Origin: Nocardiopsis sinuspersici
Lineage (GTDB): Bacteria; Actinomycetota; Actinomycetes; Streptosporangiales; Streptosporangiaceae
Length of the DNA: 64,000 nt
Direction: 5' to 3'
NCBI GenBank assembly: GCA_008638415.1
Contig: VWVT01000001.1
Location: forward strand, 1 to 64,000
Positions within the stretch are counted from its first letter, which is position 1. Each line of letters opens with the position of its first letter. The notes under the pieces are model-generated. The model was not told the DNA's origin. It did not search any database and was given only the letters and a program-made list of their open reading frames with translations. The position numbers were made by a program, and so were the translations under genes. Positions 9,937 through 23,020 of this stretch are shown here, one piece after another.

Positions 9937-10473
9937 CTACTTACCAGCCTTTCCGGCCTTGCGGCGGATGTGCTCACCCTGGTACCGCACGCCCTTGGCC
10001 TTGTACGGGTCAGGCTTGCGCAGACCGCGGATGTTCGCGGCGACCTGTCCCACCAGCTGCTTGTCGATGCCCTCCACGTGGAGGATCGTCGGCTTCTCCA
10101 CCCGGAAGGTGACACCCTCCGGGGGCTCCACCACGACGGGGTGGCTGTAGCCCAGCGAGAACTCCAGGTTCGCGCCGCGGGCCTGGACGCGGTAACCCAC
10201 ACCGTGGATCTCCAGCGTCTTGGTGTAGCCCTTGGAGACGCCCTCGACCAGGTTGGCGATAAGCGCACGGGTCAGACCGTGCAGCGAGCGGTTCTCCGGC
10301 TTGTCGTCGGGACGCAGCACCGTGAGCACCCCGTCCTCCAGAGAGGCGGTGATCGGCTCGGCGATGGTGTGCTTCAGTTCGCCCTTCGGCCCCTTGACAG
10401 TGACGTCTTGCCCGTTAATCGTGACTTCGACGCCCTTGGGGACCGAGAGCGGCAGTCGACCGATTCGCGACAT
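9937..10473 (-). CDS. rplF: 50S ribosomal protein L6
   Basis: 178 residues, two L6 repeats ([20 protein letters not shown] ... VKGPKGEL; then [20 protein letters not shown]). C-terminal [20 protein letters not shown] is diagnostic. Binds near the sarcin-ricin loop. Confidence 0.98.
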   Translation of the reverse strand: MSRIGRLPLSVPKGVEVTINGQDVTVKGPKGELKHTIAEPITASLEDGVLTVLRPDDKPENRSLHGLTRALIANLVEGVSKGYTKTLEIHGVGYRVQARGANLEFSLGYSHPVVVEPPEGVTFRVEKPTILHVEGIDKQLVGQVAANIRGLRKPDPYKAKGVRYQGEHIRRKAGKAGK

Positions 10474-10489
10474 GCTTCAATCTCTCCCT

Positions 10490-10888
10490 CTACCAGACGT
10501 AGGCGAGGACTTCGCCGCCCACGCCACGCTTCTTGGCCTGCTTCTCAGTCATCAGGCCACCGGACGTCGAAATGATCGCCACACCGAGGCCACCCAGCAC
10601 CCGCGGCAGGTTCTCCTTCTTCGCGTACACCCGCAGACCGGGCTTGGAGACCCGGCGGATGCCCGCGATGGAACGCTCCCGAGTGGGGCCGTACTTCAGG
10701 TCCAGGACGAGGTTCTTGCCCACAGGGGCCTCCTCGGTCCGCCAGCCCTGAATGAAGCCCTCCTGCTGGAGGATCTCGGCGATGTGCGCCTTGATCTTGG
10801 AATACGGCATGGTCACGGTGTCGTGGTAAGCCGAATTCGCGTTGCGCAGACGTGTCAGCATGTCTGCGATCGGGTCGGTCATCGTCAT
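10490..10888 (-). CDS. rpsH: 30S ribosomal protein S8
   Basis: 132 residues. Start at [18 protein letters not shown], preferred over a GTG-type start seven codons earlier. The C-terminal [20 protein letters not shown] is the 16S rRNA-binding signature. In E. coli S8 represses the spc operon; no clear mRNA target could be identified here beyond the structured rpsN-rpsH gap. Confidence 0.97.
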   Translation of the reverse strand: MTMTDPIADMLTRLRNANSAYHDTVTMPYSKIKAHIAEILQQEGFIQGWRTEEAPVGKNLVLDLKYGPTRERSIAGIRRVSKPGLRVYAKKENLPRVLGGLGVAIISTSGGLMTEKQAKKRGVGGEVLAYVW

Positions 10889-11113
10889 GGCCGACTGGCC
10901 CTTCCTCACTGCGGTTTCCGAGCGCGGGCCTTCCCGGGGCCTGCCCTTCCGCGGGTTTCATCCCGCGAAGGTGCACAAACGGACCTACAGCGTGGTCGTG
11001 GGCACCGCGGTCCTCTGGAGGACTGCCGTGCCCTGATGGTTGGATGTTGCTGGACCGTGCCGCCTGGTGCGGTCACGATCACTTCTGTGGACCACCAGGT
11101 GATGGCACTTCGG

Positions 11114-11155
11114 GGGGCCGACTCCGGGCTCGGTGACGAGCGCCTGGTCGGCCCC
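11114..11155 (-). other. Nested hairpin after rpsN
   Basis: A 9-bp perfect outer stem (11114-11122 with 11147-11155) encloses a second hairpin, GCTCG-GTGA-CGAGC. It lies directly after the rpsN stop in the 275-nt rpsN-rpsH gap, the longest gap in the spc operon. No T-run follows, so an RNA-processing or autoregulatory element is as likely as an attenuator. The rest of the gap holds one further short GC hairpin and no gene. Confidence 0.45.
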
Positions 11156-11163
11156 GCCGGAAA

Positions 11164-11349
11164 CTACCAGCTCGACTTGGTGATACCGGGCAGCTCGCCC
11201 CGGTGCGCCATCTCGCGGAAGCAGATACGGCACAGGCCGAACTTCCGGAAGACGGCACGCGGGCGTCCGCACCGCGAGCATCGAGTATACGCGCGGACTG
11301 CGAACTTCGGCTTCCGCTGCGCCTTGGCAATCAGGGACTTCTTGGCCAT
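11164..11349 (-). CDS. rpsN: 30S ribosomal protein S14, zinc-binding type (type Z)
   Basis: 61 residues with [20 protein letters not shown]: two C-X2-C pairs that bind zinc, marking the short type Z S14. Ends in [10 protein letters not shown] as usual. Located between rplE and rpsH. Confidence 0.98.
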   Translation of the reverse strand: MAKKSLIAKAQRKPKFAVRAYTRCSRCGRPRAVFRKFGLCRICFREMAHRGELPGITKSSW

Positions 11350-11362
11350 ATGTGCTTACCCC

Positions 11363-11938
11363 TCAGGCTTCCTTGAACGGGAAACCGAGCCGCTTGAGCA
11401 GGCTGCGGCCCTGGTCGTCGGTCGTGGCCGTGGTGACGACGGTGATGTCCATCCCACGCTGCCGGTCGACCTTGTCCGGGTCCACCTCGTGGAACATGAC
11501 CTGCTCGGTGAGCCCGAAGGTGTAGTTGCCGTTCCCGTCGAACTGCTTCGGGGAAAGGCCGCGGAAGTCTCGGATCCGGGGCAGGGCCAGCGAGAGCAGC
11601 CGGTCCAGGAACTCCCACATCCGGTCGCCGCGCAGCGTGACGCTGGCGCCGATCGGCATGCCCTCGCGCAGCTTGAACTGCGCGATGGAGTTCTTGGCCC
11701 TGTTGACCCTCGGCTTCTGGCCGGTGATCGCCGACAGGTCGGCGACCGCGCCCTGGATCAGCTTCGCGTCACGAGCCGCGTCGCCCACACCCATGTTGAC
11801 CACGATCTTCGTCAGACCGGGGACCTGCATGATGTTGGCGATGTCGTGCTCCTCCTTGAGGGCAGCGACGATCTCGTTACGGTACTTCTCCTTGAGCCGC
11901 GGCATCGGAGGGGCCGTGATGTCGTTGGTAACCGTCAT
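11363..11938 (-). CDS. rplE: 50S ribosomal protein L5
   Basis: 191 residues. [20 protein letters not shown] and [20 protein letters not shown] are L5 signatures; L5 anchors 5S rRNA and touches S13. The ATG overlaps the rplX stop by one base. An internal Met ([11 protein letters not shown]) is an alternative start 12 codons later. Confidence 0.97.
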   Translation of the reverse strand: MTVTNDITAPPMPRLKEKYRNEIVAALKEEHDIANIMQVPGLTKIVVNMGVGDAARDAKLIQGAVADLSAITGQKPRVNRAKNSIAQFKLREGMPIGASVTLRGDRMWEFLDRLLSLALPRIRDFRGLSPKQFDGNGNYTFGLTEQVMFHEVDPDKVDRQRGMDITVVTTATTDDQGRSLLKRLGFPFKEA

Positions 11939-12243
11939 CAGATGTCCTTACCGGTGCGACGGGAGACCCGAACCTTGGTTCCGTCTTCCTCGAAGCGGTA
12001 GCCGGCCCGGGTGGCCTTGCCGTCCTCCGCGAGCGCTACGTTGCTCACGTGGATCGGAGCCTCCTTCGTGACGACCTCACCCTGCTGGCCGCCCGCCGGA
12101 TTGGCCTTCTTGTGCTTCTTGACCAGGTTGACGCCCTCGACGATGACACGGTCTTCCTTCGGCATGGCCTTGACGACCTTGCCGGTGGCACCCTTGTCCT
12201 TGCCGGCGAGGACGATGACCTCGTCGCCAGATTTGATCTTCAT
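11938..12243 (-). CDS. rplX: 50S ribosomal protein L24
   Basis: 101 residues beginning with a KOW motif ([20 protein letters not shown]) and [10 protein letters not shown]. An assembly initiator of the 50S subunit. Coupled to rplE by TGATG. Confidence 0.98.
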   Translation of the reverse strand: MKIKSGDEVIVLAGKDKGATGKVVKAMPKEDRVIVEGVNLVKKHKKANPAGGQQGEVVTKEAPIHVSNVALAEDGKATRAGYRFEEDGTKVRVSRRTGKDI

Positions 12244-12246
12244 CGC

Positions 12247-12615
12247 TTAGAGCACCTCCGGCGCCAGCGAAATGATGCGCATGTACTTCTTGTCACGCAG
12301 CTCACGGCCGACAGGGCCGAAGATGCGGGTGCCTCGCGGGTCCCCACCGTCCTTGATGAGCACGGCAGCGTTCTCATCGAAGCGGATGTAGGAGCCGTCG
12401 GGCCGGCGGCGCTCCTTGGCGGTGCGCACGACAACGGCCTTGACGACGTCGCCCTTCTTGACTCCAGCGCCAGGCAGGGCGTCCTTCACCGTGGCGACGA
12501 TGGTGTCGCCGATCCCGGCGTAGCGCCGACCCGAGCCACCGAGAACACGGATGGTAAGGATCTCCTTGGCACCCGTATTGTCGGCGACCTTGAGTCGCGA
12601 CTCCTGCTGAATCAC
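12247..12615 (-). CDS. rplN: 50S ribosomal protein L14
   Basis: 122 residues from a GTG start ([18 protein letters not shown]), the exact conserved N-terminus of L14; upstream codons lack similarity. First gene of the spc operon, preceded by a strong hairpin after rpsQ. Contacts 16S rRNA in bridge B8. Confidence 0.97.
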   Translation of the reverse strand: MIQQESRLKVADNTGAKEILTIRVLGGSGRRYAGIGDTIVATVKDALPGAGVKKGDVVKAVVVRTAKERRRPDGSYIRFDENAAVLIKDGGDPRGTRIFGPVGRELRDKKYMRIISLAPEVL

Positions 12616-12679
12616 GTCTGCTCCTGATGTGATGCGTGCGGTCCACTGCCGCACGGCTAGGTGGTCTCACCCCTCGCGC

Positions 12680-12709
12680 CGGCGGCCGACAACGGGTTGT
12701 CGGCCGCCG
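12680..12709 (-). terminator. Hairpin between S10 and spc operons
   Basis: 13-bp perfect stem (12680-12692 with 12697-12709) and a CGGG loop, immediately after the rpsQ stop. No T-run. Probably marks the end of the S10 operon, or an attenuator between it and the spc operon. Confidence 0.65.
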
Positions 12710-12720
12710 ACAGGCTGGGG

Positions 12721-12993
12721 TTACTTAGCCTTCTCCAGGATCTCCACGACGCGCCAACGCTTCGTCGCGGAGAGCGGCCGGGTCTCCATCAGTCGGACCC
12801 GGTCGCCGACGCCACAGGAGTTCGCCTCGTCGTGCGCCTTGTACTTGGACGTCCGGCGGATGACCTTGCCGTACCGGGCGTGCGTGATGCGGTCCTCGAC
12901 CTCGACGACGACGGTCTTGTCCATCTTGTCGCTGACGACGTAGCCCTCGCGCACCTTGCGGTAGTTGCGGGTCGCGGTCTGGTTCTCACTCAT
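12721..12993 (-). CDS. rpsQ: 30S ribosomal protein S17
   Basis: 90 residues, OB fold. [20 protein letters not shown] and [20 protein letters not shown] are the family signatures. The ATG overlaps the rpmC stop by four bases. Last gene of the S10 operon. Confidence 0.98.
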   Translation of the reverse strand: MSENQTATRNYRKVREGYVVSDKMDKTVVVEVEDRITHARYGKVIRRTSKYKAHDEANSCGVGDRVRLMETRPLSATKRWRVVEILEKAK

Positions 12994-13244
12994 TCGGCTG
13001 CTTCCTTCGACTCCTGCGCCGACTCACCAGACAGCGGGGCGATGCCCAGCTCGTGCTCCCGCATGACCGTGTAGATCCGCGCGATCTCGCGCTTGACCGT
13101 ACGCAGTCGGCTGTGGTTGTCGAGCTGACCGGTGGCGGCCTGGAAGCGGAGGTTGAAGAGCTCTTCCTTGGCTTCCTTGAGCTTGGAGACCAGGTCCTCG
13201 ACGGACTGGTCCCGGAGCTCATGGGCAGTCACGGACTTAGCCAT
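12990..13244 (-). CDS. rpmC: 50S ribosomal protein L29
   Basis: 84 residues. Start at [20 protein letters not shown]; the L29 helix pair follows ([27 protein letters not shown]-type segment). A ~15-residue Ser/Glu-rich tail extends beyond the usual length. Coupled on both sides: TGATG with rplP, ATGA with rpsQ. Lies at the peptide exit, near L23. Confidence 0.97.
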   Translation of the reverse strand: MAKSVTAHELRDQSVEDLVSKLKEAKEELFNLRFQAATGQLDNHSRLRTVKREIARIYTVMREHELGIAPLSGESAQESKEAAE

Positions 13245-13657
13245 CACTCCCCCTCCCGCGTAATAAACTTGCACTTCATCGGGAGCTTGTGCATCGCACG
13301 GCGCATCGCCTCCTTGGCGATGGCCTCGGGCACGCCCGACAGCTCGAACATCACGCGACCGGGCTTGACCGGCGCGACCCACCACTCGGGCGAACCCTTA
13401 CCGGAGCCCATACGGACCTCGGCGGGCTTCTTGGTCAGCGGGCGGTCCGGGAAGATGTTGATCCACACCTTGCCGCCACGCTTGATGTGACGCGTCATGG
13501 CGATACGAGCGGACTCGATCTGGCGGTTCGTCACGTAGGCCGACTCCAGGGCCTGGATGCCGAACTCGCCGAAGTTGAGCGTCGTGCCACCCTTGGCCTT
13601 GCCGCGCAGATCCGGGTGGTGCTGCTTGCGGTACTTGACCTTACGAGGAATAAGCAC
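13244..13657 (-). CDS. rplP: 50S ribosomal protein L16
   Basis: 137 residues. GTG start giving [15 protein letters not shown], the conserved L16 N-terminus, two bases after the rpsC stop. [20 protein letters not shown] and [15 protein letters not shown] are the functional loop near the A-site tRNA. Confidence 0.97.
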   Translation of the reverse strand: MLIPRKVKYRKQHHPDLRGKAKGGTTLNFGEFGIQALESAYVTNRQIESARIAMTRHIKRGGKVWINIFPDRPLTKKPAEVRMGSGKGSPEWWVAPVKPGRVMFELSGVPEAIAKEAMRRAMHKLPMKCKFITREGE

Positions 13658-13659
13658 TG

Positions 13660-14465
<806 letters not shown>

Positions 14466-14466
<1 letters not shown>

Positions 14467-14834
14467 TATCGGGTCCTTTCCTTCGTCTTGGACGAGGCGC
14501 CCGAGCGCTCAGCGACGACCACGGTGATGTGGCTCGTACGCTTGGTCACCCGGAAGGCGCGGCCGAAGCCTCGCGGACGAATGCGCTTCAGGGTCGGACC
14601 CTCGTCCACCCACGCGCCCTCGACCACCAGCGTCTCGCGGTCCAGCTTGTCGTTGTGCTCGGCGTTGGCGACGGCACTAGCCAGTACCTTGCCAACGGGC
14701 TCGCTCGCCGACTGGGGCGCGAACCGGAGCACCGCCTGTGCCTCGTCAGCGGGCAACCCGCGAATAAGGTCCACCACCCGGCGGGCCTTCCGGGGCGTAA
14801 CACGGACGAACCGTGCCTGTGCCCTCGTTCCCAT
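14466..14834 (-). CDS. rplV: 50S ribosomal protein L22
   Basis: 122 residues. Start at [20 protein letters not shown]. The tunnel-lining beta-hairpin region ([20 protein letters not shown]) is present; insertions or changes there cause macrolide resistance elsewhere, but nothing unusual is seen. Overlaps the rpsC start. Confidence 0.97.
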
Positions 14835-14905
14835 CGCTTTTCCCTCGCTCACGGAAATCATCCCCACTCACCGTGGAGAAATGGTTCTTGATACTGCTGC
14901 AACCG

Positions 14906-15184
14906 CTAACGGCGGCTACGGCGGTCTTCCTTGACGTGGCTACGGAAAGTACGCGTGGGAGCGAACTCACCGAGCTTGTGGCCGACCATCGACTCCGACA
15001 CGAACACGGGGACGTGCTTGCGGCCATCGTGGACGGCGATCGTGTGACCGATCATCTCCGGAACGATCATGGACCGCCGGGACCACGTCTTGATGACGTT
15101 CTTGGTCCCCTTCTCGTTCTGCGTCTCCACCTTCTTGATCAGGTGGTCGTCGACGAAGGGACCCTTCTTAAGGCTACGTGGCAT
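14906..15184 (-). CDS. rpsS: 30S ribosomal protein S19
   Basis: 92 residues: [40 protein letters not shown] and [12 protein letters not shown] are invariant S19 blocks. Pairs with S13 at the head of the 30S. 71 nt before rplV. Confidence 0.98.
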   Translation of the reverse strand: MPRSLKKGPFVDDHLIKKVETQNEKGTKNVIKTWSRRSMIVPEMIGHTIAVHDGRKHVPVFVSESMVGHKLGEFAPTRTFRSHVKEDRRSRR

Positions 15185-15196
15185 CAGACGTGCTCC

Positions 15197-16036
15197 TTAC
15201 CGCTTCTTCTTACCGCTACGCCGACGCCGCACGATCAGCTTGTCGCTGGGCTTGTTCTTGGACCGGGTCCGGCCTTCCTTCTGACCCCAGGGGCTGACCG
15301 GGTGACGGCCGCCCGAGGTCTTGCCCTCGCCACCACCGTGCGGGTGGTCGACCGGGTTCATCACGACACCGCGGACGGTCGGGCGCTTGCCCTTCCAACG
15401 GGAGCGGCCGGCCTTGCCCCAGTTGATGTTGGACTGCTCGGCGTTGCCGACCTGGCCGACGGTCGCCCGGCAGGTGACCTCGACCATGCGCATCTCGCCG
15501 GAGGGCATACGCAGCGTGGCGTAGCGGCCCTCCTTGGCCAGGAGCTGGATCTGCGAACCAGCGGAGCGGCCCAGCTTGGCGCCGTTGCCCGGCTTCAGTT
15601 CGACCGCGTGCACGAACGTACCCGTGGGGATGTTGCGCAGCGGGAGGCAGTTGCCGGGCTTGATGTCGGACTGCGGACCGTTCTCGACCCGGTCGCCCTG
15701 CTTGAGGCCGGCGGGCGCCAGAATGTAGCGCTTCTCGCCGTCCACGTAGTGGAGCAGGGCGATACGCGCGGTGCGGTTCGGGTCGTACTCGATGTGAGCG
15801 ACCTTGGCCGGAACGCCGTCCTTGTCGTGGCGGCGGAAGTCGATCACGCGGTAGGCCCGCTTGTGACCGCCACCCTGGTGGCGGGCGGTGATACGGCCGT
15901 GGCCGTTACGCCCACCCTTGGAGTGAAGCGGACGCACCAGGGACTTCTCCGGCTCCGAGCGCGTGATCTCGACGAAGTCGCTCACGCTGGAACCGCGACG
16001 ACCCGGTGTCGTCGGCTTGTACTTACGAATGCCCAT
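15197..16036 (-). CDS. rplB: 50S ribosomal protein L2
   Basis: 279 residues. The N-terminal RNA-binding OB domain is followed by the SH3-like domain; the C-terminal [20 protein letters not shown] carries the conserved histidine near the peptidyl-transferase centre. Sits between rplW and rpsS in standard S10 order. Confidence 0.98.
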   Translation of the reverse strand: MGIRKYKPTTPGRRGSSVSDFVEITRSEPEKSLVRPLHSKGGRNGHGRITARHQGGGHKRAYRVIDFRRHDKDGVPAKVAHIEYDPNRTARIALLHYVDGEKRYILAPAGLKQGDRVENGPQSDIKPGNCLPLRNIPTGTFVHAVELKPGNGAKLGRSAGSQIQLLAKEGRYATLRMPSGEMRMVEVTCRATVGQVGNAEQSNINWGKAGRSRWKGKRPTVRGVVMNPVDHPHGGGEGKTSGGRHPVSPWGQKEGRTRSKNKPSDKLIVRRRRSGKKKR

Positions 16037-16094
16037 CTTCTTCGCGCATTCCTTTACGTATTGCTTGGTGTGTAGCGGTCAGACCCGGAGAAGG

Positions 16095-16385
16095 TCAGAC
16101 ACCGAAGATGTCGATCCGGTCGCCTTCGGCGACGCTGACGATCGCGCGCTTGGTGTCGGGACGCTTCCCGTAACCGAAGCGGGTGCGCTTGCGCTTGCCC
16201 TTGCGGTTGATCGTGTTCACGCTCGTGACCTTCACCTCGAAGATCTTCTCGATCGCGATCTTGATCTGGGTCTTGTTGGCGTCCGGGCTGACGATGAACG
16301 TGTACTTGTTCTCGTCCATGAGCCCGTAGCTCTTCTCGGAGATCACCGGCTCGACGATGATGTCCCGGTGGTCGGCGATCCTCAC
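16095..16385 (-). CDS. rplW: 50S ribosomal protein L23
   Basis: 96 residues. [20 protein letters not shown] and [19 protein letters not shown] are typical. Forms the docking site for trigger factor and SRP at the exit tunnel. The ATG overlaps the rplD stop by four bases. Confidence 0.98.
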   Translation of the reverse strand: MRIADHRDIIVEPVISEKSYGLMDENKYTFIVSPDANKTQIKIAIEKIFEVKVTSVNTINRKGKRKRTRFGYGKRPDTKRAIVSVAEGDRIDIFGV

Positions 16386-17053
16386 TGGTCGTCCTCCTCG
16401 GACTGCGCGGCCTTGGAGGCACCGGCCGCGTGGGCCAGGAACTCGGCGTAGCCCGCCTCGGTGAAGACCACGTCGTCCGAGTACAGGACGTCGTAGGTGT
16501 TCACCTGGTCCGCGTCGAGGATGTGCACCTCTTCGAGGTTGCGCAGGGCACGCCGGTTGTGCTCGTCGTCGCGGGCCAGGACCACCAGGACCTTGTCGGA
16601 CTCGGTGACCTGACGCAGCGCCTTCAGAGCGTTCTGCGTGAGCTTGTTCTCCACGCCCTCGGCCACGAACTGGCTGACGACGTGGATGCGGCCGTGGCGC
16701 GCCCGGTCGGAGAGGGCACCGCGCAGGGCGGCGGCCTTCATCTTCTTCGGGGTGCGCTGGCTGTAGTCGCGCGGCTGGGGGCCGTGCACCGTGCCACCGC
16801 CGGTGTACTGAGGAGCCCGGATGGAGCCCTGACGGGCCCGGCCGGTGCCCTTCTGGCGGTAGGGCTTCTTGCCACCGCCGCGGACTTCACCGCGGGTCTT
16901 GGTGGCGTGCGTGCCCTGACGGCCGGCGGCCATCTGGCCGTTCACGACCTGGTGGATCAGCGGGATGCTGACCTGCTGGGCGAAGACGCTGTCCGGCAGC
17001 TCGACGCTGCCCTTGGCGCCGCCCTCGGGGTTCTTGACCTCGATCTCGGCCAT
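16382..17053 (-). CDS. rplD: 50S ribosomal protein L4
   Basis: 223 residues. The tunnel loop is intact ([34 protein letters not shown]). The C-terminal region [20 protein letters not shown] is typical. In E. coli L4 autoregulates the S10 operon through the leader; whether this holds here is not evident from sequence. Confidence 0.98.
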   Translation of the reverse strand: MAEIEVKNPEGGAKGSVELPDSVFAQQVSIPLIHQVVNGQMAAGRQGTHATKTRGEVRGGGKKPYRQKGTGRARQGSIRAPQYTGGGTVHGPQPRDYSQRTPKKMKAAALRGALSDRARHGRIHVVSQFVAEGVENKLTQNALKALRQVTESDKVLVVLARDDEHNRRALRNLEEVHILDADQVNTYDVLYSDDVVFTEAGYAEFLAHAAGASKAAQSEEDDQ

Positions 17054-17056
17054 GGC

Positions 17057-17707
17057 TTACTTGTCCCCCTTCACAGCGGTGCGGACGAGCACCAGACCGC
17101 CGTTGGGACCGGGGACCGCACCCTTGACCAGGATGAGCCCCTTCTCCGCGTCCACGGAGTGAACGGTCAGGTTCTGGACGGTCTTGCGCACGTTGCCCAT
17201 ACGACCGGCCATCCGCATGCCCTTGAACACGCGGCCGGGCGTGGCGCAGCCGCCGATGGAGCCGGGTGAGCGGTGCTTGCGCTGCGTACCGTGCGTGGCG
17301 GAGAGACCACGGAAACCGTGGCGCTTCATCACACCGGCGAAGCCCTTGCCCTTGCTCTTGCCCGTGACGTCGACCGTCTGGCCGTCCTCGAAGGCGTCCG
17401 CGGCGACCTCCTGGCCGAGCGTGTACTCGGAGGCGTCGGTGGTGCGGACCTCGACGTAGTGCCGGCGCGGGGTCAGGTCGTGCTTGCGCAGGTAGTCGCC
17501 GAGAGGCTTGCTGACCTTGCGCGGGTTGATCTGCCCGTAGCCGAGCTGGACGGCCGAGTAACCATCGGTGTCCGGAGTCCGGATGCGGCTCACGACGCAC
17601 GGACCGGCCTTCAGAACCGTCACGGGCACCATGCGTCCCGCGTCGTCGAAGACCTGGGTCATGCCGAGCTTTTCGCCCAGAACTCCCTTGATCTGCTTGG
17701 TGGCCAT
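17057..17707 (-). CDS. rplC: 50S ribosomal protein L3
   Basis: 216 residues: [39 protein letters not shown] (the W-finger loop reaching the peptidyl-transferase centre) and [15 protein letters not shown]. Three bases upstream of rplD. Confidence 0.98.
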   Translation of the reverse strand: MATKQIKGVLGEKLGMTQVFDDAGRMVPVTVLKAGPCVVSRIRTPDTDGYSAVQLGYGQINPRKVSKPLGDYLRKHDLTPRRHYVEVRTTDASEYTLGQEVAADAFEDGQTVDVTGKSKGKGFAGVMKRHGFRGLSATHGTQRKHRSPGSIGGCATPGRVFKGMRMAGRMGNVRKTVQNLTVHSVDAEKGLILVKGAVPGPNGGLVLVRTAVKGDK

Positions 17708-17719
17708 GTCTGTGCGTCC

Positions 17720-18028
17720 TTAAAGCTTGATCTCGATGTCAACGCCAGCCGGGAGGTCGAGTCGCATGAGCGAGTCGACCGTCTTCGGCGTGGGGTCGAT
17801 GATGTCGATCAGCCGCTTGTGGGTGCGCATCTCGAAGTGCTCGCGCGAATCCTTGTACTTGTGCGGCGATCGGATGACGCAGTAAACGTTTTTCTCCGTC
17901 GGCAGCGGCACCGGGCCCGCGACCTGTGCGCCGGTTCGCGTCACAGTTTCGACGATCTTGCGCGCCGAGCTGTCGATGACCTCGTGGTCATAGGCCTTTA
18001 GCCGAATGCGGATCTTCTGTCCCGCCAT
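17720..18028 (-). CDS. rpsJ: 30S ribosomal protein S10
   Basis: 102 residues: [40 protein letters not shown] and [19 protein letters not shown]. Also the NusE partner of NusB in antitermination complexes. First gene of the S10 operon. The ~170-nt region upstream must carry the S10 promoter, but no convincing -35/-10 pair was found there. Confidence 0.98.
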   Translation of the reverse strand: MAGQKIRIRLKAYDHEVIDSSARKIVETVTRTGAQVAGPVPLPTEKNVYCVIRSPHKYKDSREHFEMRTHKRLIDIIDPTPKTVDSLMRLDLPAGVDIEIKL

Positions 18029-18201
18029 ATGGCCTGTTCGTCCTTCGCTTCAGTGTCTGCAACGGTGAACTGTCCGGTCACAGACGCCCAGGCCCGGCAG
18101 AGTCCGCCGTGTAGCCGTGAGCCTCTATTTCCTTGAGAAACCGCAACAGGGATTGCCCCTGCGGTGCGTCACCGCTACAGAGCCCGATGACGTCTTGTCG
18201 T

Positions 18202-18243
18202 GTGGCGGGGCGGGCCGCCAATGGGGGGCGGCCCGCCCGCCAC
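18202..18243 (-). terminator. Terminator of the str operon (after tuf)
   Basis: 17-18-bp GC stem with a single bulge (18202-18219 with 18227-18243), 7-nt loop, 45 nt after the tuf stop. It separates tuf from the S10 operon. Confidence 0.75.
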
Positions 18244-18287
18244 GCCCGGGACGGCTCCGTGTGGAGTCGCCGCCCGGCGTGTGTGTA

Positions 18288-19481
18288 CTACTTGGTGATC
18301 TTCGTGACGCGACCGGCGCCCACGGTCCGGCCACCCTCGCGGATGGCGAACTTCAGGCCCTCTTCCATCGCGACCGGCTGGATCAGCTGGACGGACATCT
18401 CGGTGTTGTCACCGGGCATGACCATCTCAGTGCCCTCCGGCAGCGTCACGACGCCGGTGACGTCCGTGGTGCGGAAGTAGAACTGCGGGCGGTAGTTGTT
18501 GAAGAACGGCGTGTGGCGGCCACCCTCGTCCTTGGACAGGATGACGACCTGGGCCTCGAACTCGGTGTGCGGGGTGGTCGTGCCGGGCTTGATGATGACC
18601 TGGCCGCGCTCGACGTCCTCGCGCTTGGTGCCGCGCAGGAGGAGACCGACGTTGTCGCCGGCCTGGCCCTGGTCGAGCAGCTTGCGGAACATCTCGACAC
18701 CGGTGACCGTGGTGGTCTGCTTGTCTTCCTTGATGCCGACGATGTCAACGGTCTCGTTGACGTTGATGACACCGCGCTCGATGCGACCGGTGACGACGGT
18801 GCCGCGACCGGTGATCGAGAAGACGTCCTCGATCGGCATCAGGAAGGGCTTGTCGGTGTCGCGCTCGGGTTCGGGAATGAAGCTGTCCACGGTGCCCATG
18901 AGCTGCAGGATGGCGTCAGCCCACTCCTGCTCGCCCTCGAGCGCCTTCAGGGCCGAGACCTTGGTGACGGGAACGTCGTCGCCGGGGAACTCGTACTCGC
19001 TGAGGAGCTCACGGACCTCGAGCTCGACGAGCTCGAAGATCTCCTCGTCGTCGACCATGTCGGCCTTGTTCAGGGCGACGACGATCGCGGGGACACCGAC
19101 CTGGCGGGCCAGGAGCACGTGCTCCTTGGTCTGCGGCATCGGGCCGTCGGTGGCGGCCACGACCAGGATCGCACCGTCCATCTGCGCCGCACCGGTGATC
19201 ATGTTCTTCACGTAGTCGGCGTGGCCGGGGCAGTCGACGTGAGCGTAGTGACGCTCCTCCGTCTGGTACTCGACGTGAGCGACGGAGATGGTGATGCCGC
19301 GCTCGCGCTCCTCAGGAGCGTTGTCGATGTCCTCGAACGGGGTGAACGGGTTCAGCTTCGGGTACGCGTCGTGCAGCACCTTGGTGATGGCTGCGGTCAG
19401 CGTGGTCTTGCCGTGGTCAATGTGACCGATGGTGCCGATGTTGACGTGCGGCTTAGTCCGCTCGAACTTTTCCTTCGCCAC
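18288..19481 (-). CDS. tuf: Elongation factor Tu
   Basis: 397 residues. GTPase motifs [21 protein letters not shown] and NKADMVDD are followed by domains 2 and 3 ([33 protein letters not shown]). Delivers aminoacyl-tRNA to the A site. Only copy in this window, last gene of rpsL-rpsG-fusA-tuf. Domain 3 looks like a kirromycin-sensitive type, but this was not examined residue by residue. Confidence 0.99.
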   Translation of the reverse strand: MAKEKFERTKPHVNIGTIGHIDHGKTTLTAAITKVLHDAYPKLNPFTPFEDIDNAPEERERGITISVAHVEYQTEERHYAHVDCPGHADYVKNMITGAAQMDGAILVVAATDGPMPQTKEHVLLARQVGVPAIVVALNKADMVDDEEIFELVELEVRELLSEYEFPGDDVPVTKVSALKALEGEQEWADAILQLMGTVDSFIPEPERDTDKPFLMPIEDVFSITGRGTVVTGRIERGVINVNETVDIVGIKEDKQTTTVTGVEMFRKLLDQGQAGDNVGLLLRGTKREDVERGQVIIKPGTTTPHTEFEAQVVILSKDEGGRHTPFFNNYRPQFYFRTTDVTGVVTLPEGTEMVMPGDNTEMSVQLIQPVAMEEGLKFAIREGGRTVGAGRVTKITK

Positions 19482-19561
19482 TGGAAGTCTCCTAGACGTA
19501 CAGAGCTATCTGGTCCATCCCCGGCGCGTGGCCGGGAATCGGATTGGTTACGTGTCCGCGA

Positions 19562-21676
<2,115 letters not shown>

Positions 21677-21714
21677 GAGGCTCGTCGTCCCTCGGTCTTT
21701 TTCGTTCCGCCGCT

Positions 21715-22185
21715 TTACCAGCGGTAGTGCGCGAAGGCCTTGTTCGACTCGGCCATCTTGTGCGTGTCCTCACGCTTCTTGACGGCCGCGCCGAGACCGT
21801 TGCTGGCGTCGACCAGCTCGTTCATCAGACGCTCGGTCATGGTCTTCTCACGACGCTTGCGCGCGAAGGAGACCAGCCAGCGCAGGGCCAGCGTGGTGGA
21901 CCGGGAGGCGCGGACCTCGACCGGCACCTGGTAGGTCGCGCCACCGACACGGCGGCTGCGGACCTCCAGCGCGGGCTTGACGTTGTCCAGTCCTCGCTTG
22001 AGAACGACGAGCGGGTCCTGGCCGGTCTTCTCACGGGCGCCCTCCAGGGCGTCGTAAACGACGCTCTGGGCGATGGAGCGCTTGCCGTCGAGCAGCACCT
22101 TGTTGATCAGTGCGGTGACGAGCGGCGAGCCGTAGACCGGGTCGGTGATGAGCTGGCGCTTCGGCGCCGGGCCCTTGCGCGGCAT
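21715..22185 (-). CDS. rpsG: 30S ribosomal protein S7
   Basis: 156 residues: [40 protein letters not shown] and [15 protein letters not shown] helix. Initiates 30S head assembly; in E. coli it represses this operon. Two bases after rpsL. Confidence 0.98.
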   Translation of the reverse strand: MPRKGPAPKRQLITDPVYGSPLVTALINKVLLDGKRSIAQSVVYDALEGAREKTGQDPLVVLKRGLDNVKPALEVRSRRVGGATYQVPVEVRASRSTTLALRWLVSFARKRREKTMTERLMNELVDASNGLGAAVKKREDTHKMAESNKAFAHYRW

Positions 22186-22187
22186 AC

Positions 22188-22559
22188 TTACTTCTCCTTC
22201 TTGGCGCCGTAGCGGCTACGCGCCTGCTTGCGGTTGCGGACACCCTGGGTGTCGAGCGAACCGCGGACAATTCGGTAGCGGACACCCGGCAGGTCCTTCA
22301 CACGGCCACCGCGCACGAGCACGATGCTGTGCTCCTGGAGGTTGTGGCCGATGCCGGGGATGTAGGCCGTGACCTCGATACCGCTGCTCAGCCTCACTCG
22401 AGCGACCTTGCGCAGAGCGGAGTTCGGCTTCTTCGGCGTAGTGGTGTAGACACGCGTGCACACACCACGACGCTGCGGACTCCCCTTCAGCGCCGGGGTC
22501 TTGTTCTTTGCGACCTTGTCCTGTCGGCCCTTACGGACCAGCTGCTGGATGGTGGGCAC
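22188..22559 (-). CDS. rpsL: 30S ribosomal protein S12
   Basis: 123 residues from a GTG start ([15 protein letters not shown]). Lys43 (in [13 protein letters not shown]) and Lys88 (in [14 protein letters not shown]) are both wild type, so no streptomycin-resistance change at the two classical sites. First gene of the str operon, with a ~255-nt leader from the promoter at 22822-22850. Confidence 0.97.
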   Translation of the reverse strand: MPTIQQLVRKGRQDKVAKNKTPALKGSPQRRGVCTRVYTTTPKKPNSALRKVARVRLSSGIEVTAYIPGIGHNLQEHSIVLVRGGRVKDLPGVRYRIVRGSLDTQGVRNRKQARSRYGAKKEK

Positions 22560-22821
22560 CGCGTCTCCGTCTTCCTCGTGACCTACGCCGGTTCTCGTAG
22601 CCGATATCGCTATTGACCTGCTGAATTTCCCGAACATCCCCGGCCCCCGATGTCGGGCGTGTCGCGTTCGTTCCCACGCATGGCGAAAAGGCGTTCACAC
22701 CCGGCACGAGGCCGATCTTGGGAGGGGGCTCACATGCGCCGCGCACCGTAGGCCCGCATCTGCTGGGACCGGGGCGCCGCACACGCACGTGTGACCCGTC
22801 GACTCACGGGCACAATCACAC

Positions 22822-22850
22822 AGGCTACCGTTTGCCGTCATGGCGGTCAA
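22822..22850 (-). promoter_or_regulatory. rpsL (str operon) promoter
   Basis: Minus-strand TTGACC (22845-22850), 17-nt spacer, TAGCCT (22822-22827): a strong match to the actinobacterial housekeeping sigma consensus. Transcription would start near 22815. Confidence 0.8.
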
Positions 22851-22972
22851 AACGGTGTGCGACACGGCGAGAACCGCGGAACCGGTCTCGCACAGCCGTG
22901 GGTCACCGCTAGTCTACGCGGTCCCGGGATTGCTTCGTACCCGGTTCTCCCGGGAAACAGCCGAAGGCGAAC

Positions 22973-23014
22973 CGGCCGCCTTCCTGGTGACTCATTATCG
23001 CCGGAAGGCGGCCG
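22973..23014 (-). terminator. Terminator after the repeat-rich membrane protein
   Basis: 12-bp perfect stem (22973-22984 with 23003-23014) with an 18-nt loop, seven bases after the stop codon at 23021. It insulates the rpsL promoter from upstream transcription. The region 22560-22972 holds only this, the rpsL promoter and its leader. Confidence 0.7.
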
Positions 23015-23020
23015 TTCGCG

